Source: JAGPUQ01 sp049325095 (lineage in GTDB: Bacteria > Pseudomonadota > Gammaproteobacteria > Pseudomonadales > Porticoccaceae). From it: a stretch of DNA of 64,000 nt. The stretch is from NCBI GenBank assembly GCA_049325095.1, contig JBMOPO010000037.1, forward strand, positions 1-64,000, in the 5' to 3' direction. The notes under the pieces are model-generated. The model was not told the origin of the DNA. It searched no databases and worked only from the letters and a program-made list of their open reading frames with translations. The translations under genes and the position numbers were made by a program. Positions 10,624 through 19,666 of the stretch are shown here, in pieces (the stretch's first letter is position 1; each line of letters begins with the position of its first letter).

Positions 10624-13481
10624 TGGGCGAGACCACCATCGACCGGCTCATCATCAACTCGCCCTACGAGGAGCCGGCGCGGCACTGGCGCTACGAGCGC
10701 GAGACGCGCACCTTCGATCGGGTCGAGGGCCGTCGGCCGGCAGGCTACGTGGTGGCTTCCGGTGACTCCAGAGCGTTCGACGACCCGGGCATCTTCGTCG
10801 AGATTCCGCTGGTCAACCAGATCCGCCCGCGCGTCAAGGCCTGGCGCGAGGCCGGCTATCCGGGCGCGTCCGCCATCACCAAGCGGCTGCTCGATCACTG
10901 GCGCGACCCGGAAGGCTTCGAGGCGCGGCGCTTCTTCTTCTGCCAGTTGGAGGCAGTCGAGACGCTGATCTGGCTGACCGAGGCGCCGGCGGCCGAGCGG
11001 GTGGGCATCGAGATTCCCGGCGACGGCGGGGCCTTCCTGCGCCAGTGCTGCAAGATGGCGACCGGATCGGGCAAGACCATCGTCATGGCGATGACCGTCG
11101 CCTGGCAGGTGCTCAACAAGGTGGCCGCGCCGCAGGACGCCCGGTTCTCGAAGAACGTGCTGGTGGTCGCGCCGGGGCTGACCGTGAAGAGCCGCCTGGC
11201 GGTGCTCCAGCCGGCCGCGCACGACAACTACTACGAGGCCTTCGACATCGTGCCCTCGGCGCTGCTGGATCAGTTGCGCCAGGGCAGGGTGCTGGTGCGC
11301 AACTGGCACGCGCTGGCCTGGGACAGCGAGGCGCAGATCAGGAAGCGGCGCAGCGTGGACAAGCGCGGCGCCAAGAGCGACGAGGCCTACACCCGCGACG
11401 TGCTGGGCGAGATGGCGAACGCGCGCAATCTGCTGGTCATCAACGACGAGGCGCACCACGCCTGGCGGGTCAACTGGGAGGCCGAGGGCAAGTACCTGCG
11501 CTCGCGCGACCTCAAGGACAGCGCCGAGGAGGCCACCGTGTGGATCGGCGGGCTGGACCGCCTGCACCGCTCGCGCGGCATCCTGCGCTGCTACGACTTC
11601 TCGGCGACGCCCTTCACTCCCTCCGGCAAGCAGAGCAGCGGGGAGGCCCTGTTCGGCTGGATCGTCAGCGACTGCGGCTTGAACGACGCCATCGAATCGG
11701 GCCTGGTGAAGACACCGCGCGTGGTGGTGCGCGACGACGCGGTGCCCGACGCGACGACGTACAGGTCGCGCCTCTACCACATCTACAACGACCCGGAAGT
11801 CAAGGACGACCTGAACCGGAAAGCGCAGCCCGAGGAACCGCTGCCCGATCTGGTGCTCAACGCCTACTACCTGCTCGGCTACGACTGGCGCGAGGCGTGG
11901 AAGGCCTGGCGGGATGCGGGGCTGCCGACCCCGCCGGTGATGATCACGGTGTGCAACCGCACCGAGACGGCGGCGCGGGTCAAGCACGCCTTCGATACCC
12001 GGCGCATCCACATCGAGGAGCTGTGCGACCCCGAGCGGGTGCTGCACATCGATTCGAAGGTGCTGGACCAGGCCGAGGCCAGGGAAGAGGCCGCCGGGCC
12101 GTTGGAGGTGGCGGATGAGAACGGCGACCCGGCAGACGACAACGGGCCGGCCGAGCGCAAGCTGACCAAAGCCGAGCAGGCCGAGCTGTTGCGCCGGACC
12201 GTGGACACCGTGGGCAGGGCGGGCCAGCCGGGCGAGCGCATCCGGAAGGTGATCTCGGTGGGCATGCTCTCCGAAGGCTGGGACGCCAAGACGGTGACGC
12301 ACATCATGGGCCTGCGGGCGTTCTCGTCGCAGCTCCTGTGCGAGCAGGTGGTCGGGCGCGGGCTGCGGCGTACGTCGTACGAAGTAACCACGTCGATTGA
12401 CCCGATCACAGGCCAAGAGCTCGAACTGTTTCAACCGGAATACGTCAACATCTTCGGCGTGCCCTTCACCTTCCTGCCGCACGAAGGCGGTGAAAACGGC
12501 CCGCCACCGCCCCCGACGCCCAAGACGGCGGTCGAGCCGGACCCGGCCAAGGCCGGGTTCGAGATCCGCTGGCCCAACGTGGTGCGCATCGATCGCGTCT
12601 TCCAGCCCAGGTTGGTGCTGGATTGGAACCAGGCGCAACCGCTTGCGCTGGATGCGGCGCAGACCGCCCAGGTGGCGGAGCTCGCCCCGATTCTGGAAGG
12701 CAAGCCCGACGTGACCAGGATCAACCGGATCGAGCTGGAACGCCTCGCGCGCGAGTTCCGCACCCAGCGCATCATCTTCGAGACCGCGCGCGACGTCTTC
12801 GATCAGATGCAGCACACCTGGCAGGGCAGCCGCGAGGTGCTCCTGGCGCAACTGGTGCGGATCGTCGAGCAGTTCATCGCCTCGGATCGCCTCACCATCA
12901 AGCCACCGCTGTTCTATCAGGACGAACTGCGGCGAAGGTTGATCATCACGCTCAACATGTCGCGGGTGGTGCAGCACGTCTGGGAGGCGGTGCGCCAGGA
13001 GAACACCGAGCGCCTGATCCCGGTGTTCGACCGCGACCATCCGATCCGCTCCACCGGCGACATGCGCACCTGGTACACGGGCAAGCCCTGCGAGCGGACC
13101 AGGCGGTCGCACATCAACGTCTGTGTCCACGACAGCACCTGGGAGGCGTCGGATGCCTTCGCGCTCGACGACAGCGAGGCCGTGCGCGCCTGGGTCAAGA
13201 ACGATCACCTGGGGTTCGAGATCCTGTACGTCTATCGCGGCGTGGTGCGCAAGTACCGGCCGGACTTCCTGGTGCGCCTGGATGGGGGAGAGTTCCTGGT
13301 CCTGGAAACCAAGGGCCGGGACACGGAGCAGGACCGGGTGAAGCGGCGCTATCTGGACGAATGGTGCCAGGCCGTGAACGCGCACGGCGGATTCGGCCAC
13401 TGGCGATCCGCGTTGGCGGGGAGCCCCGGCGAGATACGCGACATCCTGCTGCAGCAGGACCAGGATGTACCGGGAGGTTGA
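10623..13481 (+). CDS. res: Type III restriction subunit Res: helicase with PD-ExK nuclease
   Basis: A 952-residue superfamily 2 helicase-nuclease. Walker A is MATGSGKT near residue 145, the DEAH box is NDEAHHAWR near 274, and late helicase motifs include GMLSEGWDAK and QVVGRGLRR. The C terminus carries a nuclease site PDFLVRL...LVLETKGRD (PD-ExK pattern) near residues 879-895. ATG 10623 overlaps the stop of the ATPase gene (TGATG), giving translational coupling. Together with Mod it would cut unmodified foreign DNA. Standard for type III systems apart from the inserted ATPase gene. Confidence 0.92.
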   Translation: MGETTIDRLIINSPYEEPARHWRYERETRTFDRVEGRRPAGYVVASGDSRAFDDPGIFVEIPLVNQIRPRVKAWREAGYPGASAITKRLLDHWRDPEGFEARRFFFCQLEAVETLIWLTEAPAAERVGIEIPGDGGAFLRQCCKMATGSGKTIVMAMTVAWQVLNKVAAPQDARFSKNVLVVAPGLTVKSRLAVLQPAAHDNYYEAFDIVPSALLDQLRQGRVLVRNWHALAWDSEAQIRKRRSVDKRGAKSDEAYTRDVLGEMANARNLLVINDEAHHAWRVNWEAEGKYLRSRDLKDSAEEATVWIGGLDRLHRSRGILRCYDFSATPFTPSGKQSSGEALFGWIVSDCGLNDAIESGLVKTPRVVVRDDAVPDATTYRSRLYHIYNDPEVKDDLNRKAQPEEPLPDLVLNAYYLLGYDWREAWKAWRDAGLPTPPVMITVCNRTETAARVKHAFDTRRIHIEELCDPERVLHIDSKVLDQAEAREEAAGPLEVADENGDPADDNGPAERKLTKAEQAELLRRTVDTVGRAGQPGERIRKVISVGMLSEGWDAKTVTHIMGLRAFSSQLLCEQVVGRGLRRTSYEVTTSIDPITGQELELFQPEYVNIFGVPFTFLPHEGGENGPPPPPTPKTAVEPDPAKAGFEIRWPNVVRIDRVFQPRLVLDWNQAQPLALDAAQTAQVAELAPILEGKPDVTRINRIELERLAREFRTQRIIFETARDVFDQMQHTWQGSREVLLAQLVRIVEQFIASDRLTIKPPLFYQDELRRRLIITLNMSRVVQHVWEAVRQENTERLIPVFDRDHPIRSTGDMRTWYTGKPCERTRRSHINVCVHDSTWEASDAFALDDSEAVRAWVKNDHLGFEILYVYRGVVRKYRPDFLVRLDGGEFLVLETKGRDTEQDRVKRRYLDEWCQAVNAHGGFGHWRSALAGSPGEIRDILLQQDQDVPGG

Positions 13482-13609
13482 CAACAGCATGCGGCGGGCG
13501 GCGCTCCCATCACCGTACCCGCCAGCCTGGCGGTCCTGCGCGACCGGCCGCCACTCCCGGCCTCTGCGCCGGCGGCCGGCGTCGGTCCGCCGCCGGGAGG
13601 CAGCTTGGT

Positions 13610-14407
13610 CTATGCGTCGCAGCTACCGGGCAGGTTGGTGAAATCCGGCGGGCGCTTCTCCCGAAAGGCCTGAATAGCCTCTCGATTGGCCGGCGCGCCG
13701 ACCAGTTCGGCGAAGGCGGCGGTCTCCCGCGCCCGCGCCGCCCGCAGCGCCTCCCGGCGCGGGGCGAGCAGCAGTTGCCGGGTGTGCACCAGGGAGCTGA
13801 TCGGCATGGCCGCGATCGGCCGGGCCAGGGCGTGCGCGGCGGTGAGGAGTTCGTCGGCCGGCACCTTCTTCCAGGCCAGACCCAGGGCCACGCAGGCGTC
13901 GGCGTCGAGCCATTCGGCGGTGTAGAGCAGATGCGCGGCGTTGGTCCAGCCGATGCGCTCCGGCAGCAGCAGGGAGTTGCCGGCCTCCACGGTCACGCCC
14001 AGGGTGGCGAAGGGTGCGCGCAGGCGGGCGGCCTCGCTGATCAGCACGAAGTCGCAGTGCGGCAGCAGGGTCAGGCCGATGCCCACGCCGAGGCCGTTGA
14101 CCGCGGCGATCAGGGGTTTGGGGAATTCACAGAGGACATCCAGGAAATAGGCGAAGCCGTGCGGCTCGCCGTCGCTGTGGCGCGGCGGGTCGGCCATCTC
14201 GCCGAGGTCCTGGCCGGCGGTGAAGGCGCGCCCGGCGCCGGTAATGATGACCACGGCGACGGCAGGGTCTGCCGCCGCGTCGCGCAGGGCGTCGCCGGCG
14301 GCATCGTAGAGGGCGTCGTTGAAGGCGTTGAGCGCCGCGGGGCGGTTGAGGGTGAGGGTGCGGACGCGCGCGGCGTCCTGCACCAGGACGAGTTCCGGGT
14401 TTCTCAT
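13610..14407 (-). CDS. Enoyl-CoA hydratase/isomerase family protein
   Basis: A 265-residue crotonase-fold protein. The oxyanion-hole regions are visible as AFTAGQDLGEMADP near residues 60-75 and NGLGVGIGLTLLPHCDF near 104-120. These enzymes hydrate, isomerise or cleave acyl-CoA thioesters. It is divergent from the phosphotriesterase-family gene with about 185 bp between, and stands at the start of the CoA-ester catabolic block, which supports a role in beta-oxidation of the activated acid. Exact substrate not determinable. Confidence 0.88.
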   Translation of the reverse strand: MRNPELVLVQDAARVRTLTLNRPAALNAFNDALYDAAGDALRDAAADPAVAVVIITGAGRAFTAGQDLGEMADPPRHSDGEPHGFAYFLDVLCEFPKPLIAAVNGLGVGIGLTLLPHCDFVLISEAARLRAPFATLGVTVEAGNSLLLPERIGWTNAAHLLYTAEWLDADACVALGLAWKKVPADELLTAAHALARPIAAMPISSLVHTRQLLLAPRREALRAARARETAAFAELVGAPANREAIQAFREKRPPDFTNLPGSCDA

Positions 14408-14592
14408 GGGTGGCGCCTCTGGGTTGTAGACGGCCGAGTGTAGTGAACGGCCGCCGGGCAGGCACCCGTCCGGCTACCCGCTGGCGGCGGGCGATCATCT
14501 GGGGCACCATCGGCCGGCTGCCCGCAGCCGCCACCGGCGGGGGCCGCACCGGCAAGGCACTCACGATAACGATCACGAACAGGGGAACCGAC

Positions 14593-15591
14593 ATGGCGAT
14601 CAATTCCGTTCTGGGGCCGATCGAAGTGGAAGATCTGGGCACCACGCTGATTCACGAACACCTCACCATCGGCTGGCCCGGCTGGGAGATGGACCACCGG
14701 GATTTCGACCGCCGGAAGGAGGGCGCGCGTGTCGCCGGGAAGCTGAAGGAGATGCGCGAACTGGGCATTCGGAGCATGGTCGATCCCTGCCCGATGGAAC
14801 TCGGCCGCGACCCGGAATTTGCCGCAGAAATGTCGGACAAGTCCGGGGTCCACATCGTGGTGGCGACCGGCCTGTACAACGATGCCCTGGGCATTCCGCA
14901 GCACTTCCGGCTGATGGAGGTGGACGCCATCGCCGAGGTCTATGTGAAGGAGATCGAGGAGGGCATTGGCAAGACGGGCATCAAGGCCGGCATCATCAAG
15001 ACCGCCTGCGGCGGTATCCACGGCGTGACTCCGCCCGGCCAGGGCATCAAGGACACCGAGGTCAAGTGCCTGCGCGCCGCGGCGCGCGCCAGCAAGGCGA
15101 CCGGGGCGCCGATCCTGTGCCACAACGACGAGTTCGATCCCTACGGCCGCGAGATCCTGGATGTCTTCGACGAGGAGAAGGTCGACTTCAACAAGGTGCT
15201 GATCGGCCACGCCTGCGGGGTGGGCGACATGCGCTATTACTTCGACATTCTCGAGCGCGGCGCCTGGCTCGGCTTCGACCGGTTCGGCATCGAGTCGATC
15301 GCTTCGGACAAGCTGCGGCTGGCGTCGCTGCTGGGCCTGCTCGCCGTGGGCTACGACCGCATCATGCTGTCCCACGATTCGCTGGAGTGCTGGCGCGGTC
15401 TGGACACCGGAGTGCTGCACGGCATGATGGCCGCCTCGCCGAATTGGAACAAGACGCACATTTCGCGCAACATCCTGCCGGCGATGCGCAAGGCCGGAGT
15501 GCCGGAGGAGACCATCGATACCCTGATGGTCAAGAATCCGCGCAGCTATTTCGGCGCGCCCAAGTCGCGCGCGCGGCGGCGCAGATCCTGA
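14593..15591 (+). CDS. Phosphotriesterase-family metal hydrolase, probable lactonase
   Basis: A 332-residue amidohydrolase-superfamily protein with the complete binuclear metal site of the phosphotriesterase family: H21 and H23 (HEH), carbamylated K136 (IIKTACG), H177 (LCHND), H206 (GHACG) and D262 (SHDS). Many members hydrolyse lactones rather than phosphotriesters. Between a monooxygenase able to make lactones and a row of CoA-transferases, a lactonase role is the best guess. Start ATG 14593 follows AGGGGAA. A strong hairpin follows the stop codon. Confidence 0.85.
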   Translation: MAINSVLGPIEVEDLGTTLIHEHLTIGWPGWEMDHRDFDRRKEGARVAGKLKEMRELGIRSMVDPCPMELGRDPEFAAEMSDKSGVHIVVATGLYNDALGIPQHFRLMEVDAIAEVYVKEIEEGIGKTGIKAGIIKTACGGIHGVTPPGQGIKDTEVKCLRAAARASKATGAPILCHNDEFDPYGREILDVFDEEKVDFNKVLIGHACGVGDMRYYFDILERGAWLGFDRFGIESIASDKLRLASLLGLLAVGYDRIMLSHDSLECWRGLDTGVLHGMMAASPNWNKTHISRNILPAMRKAGVPEETIDTLMVKNPRSYFGAPKSRARRRRS

Positions 15592-15604
15592 CCGGATGCA
15601 GAGC

Positions 15605-15638
15605 AGCGGTCGCCGCCGGGCCGGGCGGCGACCGCTTT
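15605..15638 (+). terminator. Hairpin after the phosphotriesterase-family gene
   Basis: A perfect 13-bp stem (15605-15617 with 15624-15636) closes the loop GGGCCG; only three T follow. It lies 14 bp after the stop codon and is a good candidate transcription terminator separating this gene from the CoA-transferase array. The short T-run weakens the case for strict intrinsic termination. Confidence 0.65.
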
Positions 15639-15746
15639 CCGCGCCCCGGTCGGGGCCGTTTCCAGCGCCCGGCGGCGGCGAATTGCCGTCCCCGGTGGTT
15701 GGGCTTAGCATGCGAGACAGCCGTTTGACGATCATTCCATAACATC

Positions 15747-15767
15747 GGCCGGCCGGAGCGGCCGGCC
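15747..15767 (+). promoter_or_regulatory. Leader hairpin before the CoA-transferase array
   Basis: GGCCGGCC (15747-15754) pairs perfectly with an identical copy at 15760-15767 around the loop GGAGC. It ends just before the GGGGGG ribosome site and the ATG at 15782 of the first CoA-transferase. Such a hairpin could affect translation or RNA stability. No riboswitch family is recognised. Confidence 0.4.
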
Positions 15768-15781
15768 CTGCGGGGGGAATC

Positions 15782-17005
15782 ATGACCAGAAAGCATGTGC
15801 TGGAAGGGGTTCGCGTGCTCGACTTCACCCATGTGCTGGCGGGGCCGAGCTGCACCCGGTTGATGGCCGAAACCGGCGCCGAGGTGATCAAGGTGGAAGC
15901 GGCGCCGGCCGGCGACCTGGTGCGCCAGATGCCGGCGCTGAAGAACGGCCGCAGCGGCTACTACATCCAGCAGAACCGCGGCAAGAAATCCATCTGTCTG
16001 AATCTGCGCGACCCGCGCGCCCAGGAGATCGTGCACAAGCTGGTAAGGGACGTCGACGTGGTGGTGGAGAACTTCACCCCGGGGGTGATGCAACGCCTCA
16101 ACATCGACTATGCGCGCCTCAGCGCCATCAATCCCGACTTGATCATGTGCTCGATCTCGGCCTTCGGCCAGAGTGGGCCGCTCGCCAACCGCCCCGGCTT
16201 CGACTACATCGCCCAGGCCTATGCCGGGGTGATCGACATGATCGGCGAGGAAAACGGCTCGCCCTATTTCCCCGGCCTGGGCATGGGGGATGTCTCCACC
16301 GGCGCCCACGCCTACGGCGCCATCGCCGCGGCGCTGTTCCACCGCGCCATGGGCGGCGGCGGGCAATACCTGGACATCAGCCTGCTCGACTGCCTGTTCC
16401 ACTGCCACGAGATCAATGTCCAGGCGTACGACGGCACCAACGGCGCGCTGGTGCCGCACCGCTCGGGGGCCCATCACTTCGCGGTCGCGCCCCTGGGCCT
16501 GTTCAAGGGCAAGGAGAAGTGGCTGGTGATCATCGCCATCGGCGGGCAGTGGGAAAACCTGTTGAAGGTCATCGGCCGCACCCAGTGGCTGACCGATCCG
16601 CGCTTCGCCGACAACGCCGGCCGGGTCAAGCACAAGCAGCTGTTGATCGAGGCCATCGAGGCCTGGCTGCAGACCACCGCGAGCGACGAGGAGGCGGTGC
16701 GCATCCTGGAGGAGAACCATGTCCCGGTGGCGCCGGTGCTGAGCGTGCCCGAGGCCATGGCGCACCCCCATCACAACGAACGCCAGACGGTGCGCACCAT
16801 CAGCGATCGCGCCTTCGGCAACCTCAAGATTCCCGGCGTGCCGCTGCGTTTTTCGCAATACCCGCGGCATCTGCCGCTGCAGGCGCCCTTTCTGGGCGAG
16901 CACAATGCCGAGGTCTTGCGGTCGGTCGGCTATGCGGATGCCGAGATCGCCGACCTGGCGCAGGCCGGGGTGCTGGCCAGCGAACCGCTGCCGGCCTCGG
17001 CCTGA
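15782..17005 (+). CDS. Class III CoA-transferase (CaiB/BaiF family), array member 1
   Basis: A 407-residue class III CoA-transferase, which moves CoA from a donor thioester to a carboxylic acid. The nucleophilic aspartate is D170 in MGDVSTG, matching the formyl-CoA transferase position (about 169). Family segments QQNRGKKS and CSISAFGQSG are present. GGGGGG precedes ATG 15782. First of five tandem paralogues on one strand; 19 bp separate it from the next. Array members share the frame DISLLD-HEI/V-N-Q but differ in active-site flanks, suggesting different acids or donors. Confidence 0.92.
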   Translation: MTRKHVLEGVRVLDFTHVLAGPSCTRLMAETGAEVIKVEAAPAGDLVRQMPALKNGRSGYYIQQNRGKKSICLNLRDPRAQEIVHKLVRDVDVVVENFTPGVMQRLNIDYARLSAINPDLIMCSISAFGQSGPLANRPGFDYIAQAYAGVIDMIGEENGSPYFPGLGMGDVSTGAHAYGAIAAALFHRAMGGGGQYLDISLLDCLFHCHEINVQAYDGTNGALVPHRSGAHHFAVAPLGLFKGKEKWLVIIAIGGQWENLLKVIGRTQWLTDPRFADNAGRVKHKQLLIEAIEAWLQTTASDEEAVRILEENHVPVAPVLSVPEAMAHPHHNERQTVRTISDRAFGNLKIPGVPLRFSQYPRHLPLQAPFLGEHNAEVLRSVGYADAEIADLAQAGVLASEPLPASA

Positions 17006-17024
17006 AGCTGGGGAGGGCGACGGC

Positions 17025-18239
17025 ATGGCCGGCAAGCCGATCCTCGCGGGGTACCGGATCCTCGATTTCACCCAGTACCTGGCCGGGCCCAGTGCCACCC
17101 GGCTGATGGCGGAAATGGGCGCCGAGATCATCAAGGTGGAAATGGCGCCCTACGGGGATCCGAGCCGCGCCTTCCCCTACCGCAGACAGAAACGCAGCGC
17201 CTATTACATCCAGCAGAACCGCGGCAAGAAGAGCCTGTGCCTCGACCTCAAGGATGCGCGCGCCCAGGCCGTGGTGAGAGATCTGATCGGGCGCTGCGAC
17301 GTGCTGATCGAGAACTACGCCCCGGGCGTGATCGGCCGGCTCGGCTTCGGTTGGGAGCAGGTGCGCGCGATCAACCCCAGGCTGGTGATGTGCTCGATCT
17401 CGGCCTTCGGCCAGAGCGGCCCGCTCAGCCACCTGTCCGGCTTCGACTACATCGCCCAGGCCTACGCCGGGGTGACCTCGGTGATCGGCGAGCCCGACCG
17501 GCCGCCCAGCCTGCCGATGCTGGCCATCGGCGACGTCACCACCGGGGTGCACGCGGCCTGCGCGCTCGGCTTTGCGCTGCTCGACGTCCACCGCACCGGG
17601 GTCGGCCAGCACCTGGACATCTCCCTGCTGGACTGCTACTTCCACCACCACGAGGTCAACGTCCAGGCCTGGTCGGCGAGTGGCGGCAAGATCGTGCCGC
17701 GCCGCGCCGGTTCCCACCACTACGCGGTGGCGCCGACCGGGATCTTCCGCGGGCCGGAGGGCTACATCATGATCCTGGCGCTGCTCCACCAGTGGCCGGT
17801 GCTGTGCAAGGCCATGGGGCGAGAGGATCTGATTGCGGATGAGCGGTTCAAGACCAATGAGCTGCGGGTCGCCAACCAGCGCGAGCTGATCGCCATCATC
17901 GAGCAGTGGCTGCAGGGTTTTCCGAGCGATGCCGCGGCGATCGAGGCGCTGCAGGCGGTGCGGGTGCCGGTGGCGCCCATCCTCACCGTGCCCCAGGCGA
18001 TCGCGCATCCGCACCATCGCGCGCGCGGCACGGTGCGCCGCATCTCCGATCCGATACTGGGCGAGTTCGATATCCCCGGCATGCCGCTGCGCTTTTCCGC
18101 GCACCCGGAGCTGCCCGAGTTGCGCGCGCCCCTGCTCGGCGAGCACAACGGCGAGATTCTCACCGGCCTGCTCGGCTACGCCGCCGGACAGGTGGCGGAA
18201 CTGGAGGGCGCGGGGGTGCTGGTCAGCGCGGCGCACTGA
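17025..18239 (+). CDS. Class III CoA-transferase, array member 2
   Basis: A 404-residue paralogue of its neighbours. Catalytic D170 is in IGDVTTG; QQNRGKKS and CSISAFGQSG are kept. Compared with member 1 it has HHHEVN where member 1 has CHEIN, and VQAWSASGGK as in member 4, so it looks closest to member 4. ATG 17025 has GGGAGG nine bases upstream, which fixes the start. The short 19-bp and 39-bp gaps on either side indicate one operon. Substrate unknown. Confidence 0.92.
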   Translation: MAGKPILAGYRILDFTQYLAGPSATRLMAEMGAEIIKVEMAPYGDPSRAFPYRRQKRSAYYIQQNRGKKSLCLDLKDARAQAVVRDLIGRCDVLIENYAPGVIGRLGFGWEQVRAINPRLVMCSISAFGQSGPLSHLSGFDYIAQAYAGVTSVIGEPDRPPSLPMLAIGDVTTGVHAACALGFALLDVHRTGVGQHLDISLLDCYFHHHEVNVQAWSASGGKIVPRRAGSHHYAVAPTGIFRGPEGYIMILALLHQWPVLCKAMGREDLIADERFKTNELRVANQRELIAIIEQWLQGFPSDAAAIEALQAVRVPVAPILTVPQAIAHPHHRARGTVRRISDPILGEFDIPGMPLRFSAHPELPELRAPLLGEHNGEILTGLLGYAAGQVAELEGAGVLVSAAH

Positions 18240-18278
18240 CCGGCGCCGCCGGACACAACCAAAACCAGGGGGTGGAGC

Positions 18279-19490
18279 ATGCGACCCAGGCACGTACTCG
18301 ACGGCTACCGGGTGCTGGATTTCACCCAATATCTGGCCGGGCCCAGCGCCAGCCGGCTGCTGGTGGAAATGGGCGCCGAGGTGATCAAGGTGGAGATCGC
18401 GCCGGGCGGCGATCCCACCCGGCTGCTGCCCTACAGGCGGGACGGGCGCAGCTGCTATTACGTCCAGCAGAACCGCGGCAAGAAGAGCCTCTGCCTGCGG
18501 GTGGACGATCCGCGCGGGCGCCGGCTGCTGGAGCGCCTGGTGGAGACCGCCGACGTCCTGCTGGAAAACTTCTCGCCCGGCGCGATCGCCCGGCTCGGGT
18601 TCGGCTGGGAGCGGGTGCAGGCGCTCAATCCGCGCCTGGTGATGTGCTCCATCTCCGGCTTCGGCCAGGAGGGGCCGCTGTCCGAACTCCAGGGGATCGA
18701 CATCGTCGCCCAGGCCTACGCCGGGGTGAGCGATCTGATCGGCCAGGAAAACGGGCCGCCGGCGCTGCCGCTGCTGTCGCTCGGCGACGTCAACACCGGC
18801 GTGCACGCGGTGGCGGCGATCAACGCGGCCCTGCTCGATCGCACCCGCACCGGGCGCGGCCAGTGGCTCGACATCTCCCTGCTCGACTGCTACTACCACT
18901 GCCACGAGATCAACGTCCACGCGGTGAGCGCGAGCGGCGGCGCCCTGGTGCCCAGGCGCTCCGGTGCGCATCATTTCGCGGTCTGCCCGCTGGGCGCCTT
19001 CAAGGGCAGCGAGCGCTATTTCATGCTCATGGGCTCCCTGCATTTCTGGGCGCCGCTGTGCCGGGTGATGGGCCGCGAGGATCTCATCGACCATCCCGAT
19101 TTCGCCACCAACGACGCCCGCTGCGCGCGGCGCGACGAGGTGGTGGCGCTGATCGAGGGTTGGCTGCAGGCGCAGGGGGACGACGCCGCCGTGCTGGCGC
19201 GGCTCCAGGAGGCGCGCATCCCCTGCGCCCCGGTGCTGACGGTGGCCGAGACCATCGCCCACCCGCACTTCCGGCAGCGGCGCACCGTGCGCCGGGTGCG
19301 CGATCCCTTCATCGGGGAATTCGACATCCCGGGCATGCCGCTGCGCTTTTCCGGCTACCCAGAGATCACCGATCTGGAGGCTCCCCTGCTGGGCGAACAC
19401 AATGCCGAAGTCCTGGCCGGGCTCGGGGTGGGCGAGGGGGAGATCGCCGAATTGACCGCGGCCGGTGTCCTGGTCCGCGGCGAGCGCTGA
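18279..19490 (+). CDS. Class III CoA-transferase, array member 3
   Basis: A 403-residue CoA-transferase with D170 in LGDVNTG and the array hallmark QQNRGKKS. It has CSISGFGQEG instead of the SAFGQ version in the others, and VHAVSASGGA before the substrate-facing loop. ATG 18279 is preceded by GTGGAG. The stop codon TGA is the first element of copy 2 of the structured repeat, so the operon is interrupted by that element before member 4. Confidence 0.92.
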   Translation: MRPRHVLDGYRVLDFTQYLAGPSASRLLVEMGAEVIKVEIAPGGDPTRLLPYRRDGRSCYYVQQNRGKKSLCLRVDDPRGRRLLERLVETADVLLENFSPGAIARLGFGWERVQALNPRLVMCSISGFGQEGPLSELQGIDIVAQAYAGVSDLIGQENGPPALPLLSLGDVNTGVHAVAAINAALLDRTRTGRGQWLDISLLDCYYHCHEINVHAVSASGGALVPRRSGAHHFAVCPLGAFKGSERYFMLMGSLHFWAPLCRVMGREDLIDHPDFATNDARCARRDEVVALIEGWLQAQGDDAAVLARLQEARIPCAPVLTVAETIAHPHFRQRRTVRRVRDPFIGEFDIPGMPLRFSGYPEITDLEAPLLGEHNAEVLAGLGVGEGEIAELTAAGVLVRGER

Positions 19491-19642
19491 GAGCTTGTGA
19501 ATTTTTCAAGCGCTCAGCCCGGCCAGGGACGGCCAGACGCGAATCAAGCGCGTAAGCGACTGATTCGCGCGAGCAAGTCCGGGCGTGTACCGGACTTGCG
19601 ACGGAAGAAATGCACAGGACGTGGATTTCTTCAGAGACGCTG
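19491..19642 (+). repeat. Structured intergenic element, full length (copy 2)
   Basis: Begins directly after the TGA of CoA-transferase member 3 and fills most of the 176-bp gap before member 4. Stem 4 is the same as in copy 1. Stem 3 is GCGAATCA/TGATTCGC and stem 5 is GAAGAAAT/ATTTCTTC; both differ from copy 1 yet still pair, which is compensatory change. The second stem is shorter here (GGCC/GGCC). This copy lies inside a probable operon rather than between convergent genes. Confidence 0.9.
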
Positions 19643-19666
19643 AGCTTTGTACAGAGAAACCATCCC

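Noticed and set aside
6279..13481. BREX or DISARM system
   Set aside because: No PglZ, BrxL, DrmA/B or phospholipase-type gene is present; the core is mod and res of type III with one extra ATPase.
10509..13490. Very long minus-strand open frame opposite res
   Set aside because: Shadow of the plus-strand res gene in G+C-rich sequence; the real helicase and nuclease motifs are on the plus strand.
13530..13600. Hairpin after res as a terminator
   Set aside because: Short palindromes such as CGCCGG/CCGGCG are present, but no T-run follows.
16824..19400. Long minus-strand open frame across three CoA-transferase genes
   Set aside because: Antisense shadow; low-complexity His/Gln/Gly-rich translation without motifs.
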